Source: Cyanobacteria bacterium RUI128 (GTDB lineage Bacteria > Cyanobacteriota > Vampirovibrionia > Gastranaerophilales > Gastranaerophilaceae). Taken from it: a stretch of 7,457 bases of DNA. The stretch is from the NCBI GenBank assembly GCA_024695725.1, contig JAILHQ010000013.1, positions 1-7,457 on the forward strand. The letters run 5' to 3'. This document shows positions 6,391-7,457 of the stretch, one piece after another (the first letter of the stretch is position 1; each line of letters begins with the position of its first letter). Both the position numbers and the translations under genes were made by a program. The notes under the pieces were generated by a model, which saw only the letters and a program-made list of their open reading frames with translations, was not told where the DNA came from and searched no databases.

Positions 6391-7158
6391 TTATTTATCC
6401 GCTTCAAGTATTGAAATAAGGGCTAATGCTGATTTTTCCGCCGTATTGTGTTTGTTTTTGTTGTAGTCTTTAGTTGATTCGTTTTTGCCGTCCGATATTG
6501 TTCTTATTACTATAACAGGAACATTGTTTCTGTTTGCGGTTTGTGCTATTGCGGCACTTTCCATATCTGCTGCATCAGCGTTAAAAAGTTTTCTTATATT
6601 TTCTTTTGTTTGAACGTCTGTAACAAAAACATCACCTGTTGCAATTGTTCCGATAGTTATATCAGAATTTATATTTTTAAATTTTGAGATAAGATTTTTG
6701 TCAGAAAAATATTCTGTCGGTTTGTCGGCGTTTGTTCCGTTTCCCATATATCCTTTATGATTGCCGAAAGCAGTCAGGTCAAAATCATGCTGAATTGTTT
6801 TTTCGGCAATTATTATATCACCGGTTGTAAGATTTTTTGTCAGGCTGCCTGCAAGACCCGTATTTATAATGTACTTTGGTTTGTATTTGTCAATTATGTA
6901 TTGGGTTGTGATTGCGGCATTTACTTTTCCGACACCCGATTTTGTCAGAATTATTTTATATTTGCCGATATTGCCTGTTGTTATTTGAAAATCGGCAGAT
7001 GTTTTGATTTGTTTTGCATGTGATAGCCGAGCCGAAACGGCTTCTGTTTCAATGTCCATTGCCCCGATAATTGCGATTGTTTCTTTTTGTTTTACTAATG
7101 CAATTATTGAGCATACAATAATTAATAATACTATTAGTATTGTCAGTCTTTTCTTCAT
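6391..7158 (-). CDS. mtnN: 5'-methylthioadenosine/S-adenosylhomocysteine nucleosidase (MTAN/Pfs family), with N-terminal membrane or export segment
   Basis: The family hydrolyses the N-glycosidic bond of MTA and SAH, releasing adenine, in methionine salvage, methyl-cycle detoxification and autoinducer-2 precursor supply. Family motifs occur in order: IGAMDIETEAV (31-41), SGVGKVNAA (74-82), INTGLAGSL (98-106), HDFDLTAFG (124-132), TGDVF (174-178), ADMESAAIA (197-205) and IRTISDG (218-224). Counterparts of the E. coli catalytic residues Glu12, Glu174 and Asp197 are Glu37, Glu200 and Asp223, so it should be active. At 255 aa it exceeds the usual cytoplasmic enzyme of about 230 aa because of a leading MKKR plus hydrophobic stretch (about 5-22). 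This would be a signal peptide or membrane anchor; the cysteine in IIVCS lacks a good lipobox. The ATG is the first possible start, with an in-frame TGA just upstream and no Shine-Dalgarno. Confidence 0.9.
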   Translation of the reverse strand: MKKRLTILIVLLIIVCSIIALVKQKETIAIIGAMDIETEAVSARLSHAKQIKTSADFQITTGNIGKYKIILTKSGVGKVNAAITTQYIIDKYKPKYIINTGLAGSLTKNLTTGDIIIAEKTIQHDFDLTAFGNHKGYMGNGTNADKPTEYFSDKNLISKFKNINSDITIGTIATGDVFVTDVQTKENIRKLFNADAADMESAAIAQTANRNNVPVIVIRTISDGKNESTKDYNKNKHNTAEKSALALISILEADK

Positions 7159-7165
7159 AAATCAT

Positions 7166-7194
7166 ATTTTATTCTTTTTGAAAAAATGAGTCAA
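7166..7194 (-). promoter_or_regulatory. Sigma70-type promoter of mtnN, placed for a leaderless mRNA
   Basis: On the minus strand TTGACT (7194-7189, five of six) is followed after exactly 17 bases by TAAAAT (7171-7166, five of six). Only seven bases separate the -10 from the ATG at 7158, so normal spacing puts the transcription start at 7159 or 7158. This fits the absence of a Shine-Dalgarno before mtnN. Confidence 0.7.
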
Positions 7195-7202
7195 CTTTTT
7201 CA
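7179..7202 (-). repeat. Operator-like dyad around the mtnN -35 box
   Basis: TGAAAAA and TTTTTCA (7179-7185 and 7196-7202) are perfect 7-bp arms separated by ten bases. A second dyad, TGACTCA/TGAGTCA (7187-7193), shares nearly the same centre and contains most of the -35 box. The nested symmetry is compatible with a repressor site, but A/T runs make chance likely enough that confidence stays low. Confidence 0.3.
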
Positions 7203-7236
7203 GCATAAAGAATACAATCGATTTTTTTTTTATGCT
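7202..7236. repeat. Inverted repeat over the stop codon of the broken gene
   Basis: AGCATAAA (7202-7209) and TTTATGCT (7229-7236) are perfect 8-bp complements, extendable to about 11 pairs with one G-U. The loop contains the palindrome AATCGATT and a run of T on the + strand. The TAA at 7230-7232 is inside one arm. It might act as a transcript end or RNA-stability element for the minus-strand gene, but no T tract follows on that strand, so it is not a convincing terminator. Confidence 0.35.
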
Positions 7237-7457
7237 TTTGTAATCTGAATAACACTATCCGTGTCGGCATCAAGGGCTGTAATATTTATGTTGCCGCTGA
7301 AGATTTTGTGTAATGTATAATTTCACAATTTTATATTTGTAAATCAGTATCTTGATGTTATTAAGTCAATTATAAATGGTTCTTTAAAATCTGATGCCAA
7401 AATTTTTGTTAAAGTCTGTGCATCTTTGTACTTTTCACAAAATATAATCTTTAGTTC
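7230..7457 (-). pseudogene. Broken C-terminal part of a small protein, possibly HPr-like; two in-frame TGA stops; cut by window edge
   Basis: One minus-strand frame reads as protein-like sequence for 75 codons up to TAA at 7230-7232, but is interrupted by TGA at 7344-7346 and 7323-7325. Before the first stop it reads EKYKDAQTLTKILASDF then FIIDLITSRY. After the second it reads NYTLHKIFSGNINITALDAD then TDSVIQITKA. The order resembles HPr-fold proteins of Firmicutes-like type that lack the active histidine, which I recall having xIDLxSGRYxVDAKSxxGIFSL in the middle; here the stretch matching VDAKSIMG carries the two stops and is degraded. Either the gene is decayed, or a functional protein ends at 7344 and the tail is relic. 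TGA as Trp is unlikely because the other genes use TGG. The HPr link is from memory and tentative; the broken coding frame is better supported. Its 5' end lies beyond the window. Confidence 0.5.

Noticed and set aside
6757..7023. 88-codon plus-strand open frame inside mtnN
   Set aside because: It is antisense to the nucleosidase, whose motifs are clear across this interval; its Cys/Tyr/Phe-rich translation is a reverse-strand artefact.
7323..7346. Genome-wide reassignment of TGA to tryptophan
   Set aside because: The adhesin has five tryptophans and the acidic protein one, all TGG, with no internal TGA. The two TGAs are confined to one damaged frame.

Overview
The window looks like a piece of an AT-rich, Gram-negative (diderm) bacterial genome. 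The outer membrane is implied by a very large autotransporter adhesin with a C-terminal beta-barrel. The genetic code is standard: the three intact genes end in TAG, TAA and TAA, and all tryptophans in them are TGG. The tRNA has no encoded CCA. The style of the autotransporter and the base composition resemble uncultured gut bacteria such as Gastranaerophilales-like (Melainabacteria) lineages. That placement is an inference from style, not a database result.

Layout. Bases 3-5585 (+) carry the last 1860 codons of an autotransporter whose N-terminus lies upstream of the window. It consists of a long Asn/Thr/Ser/Gly-rich beta-helix-type passenger, a helical linker and an autotransporter barrel, followed by an unusual 55-residue basic tail. 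A strong intrinsic terminator follows at 5588-5621. Next comes a tRNA-Arg(CCU) gene on the + strand (5691-5764) with a plausible promoter. The rest of the window is on the minus strand: a very acidic orphan protein of 163 aa (6270-5779) convergent with the tRNA, an MTA/SAH nucleosidase with an N-terminal membrane or export segment (7158-6391), and at the right edge a broken reading frame (7457-7230) that resembles an HPr-like small protein.

The minus-strand genes appear to be separate transcription units. The orphan gene has its own -35/-10 pair and a strong ribosome binding site. The nucleosidase has a near-consensus promoter whose predicted start falls on or one base before its ATG, so its mRNA is probably leaderless. 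No operon links the adhesin to these genes, and no defence, CRISPR, IS or phage system is visible.

The most notable points are the exported, apparently leaderless nucleosidase, the codon-usage mosaic and repeated modules inside the adhesin passenger, the post-barrel tail, and the decayed HPr-like gene with two in-frame TGA stops.
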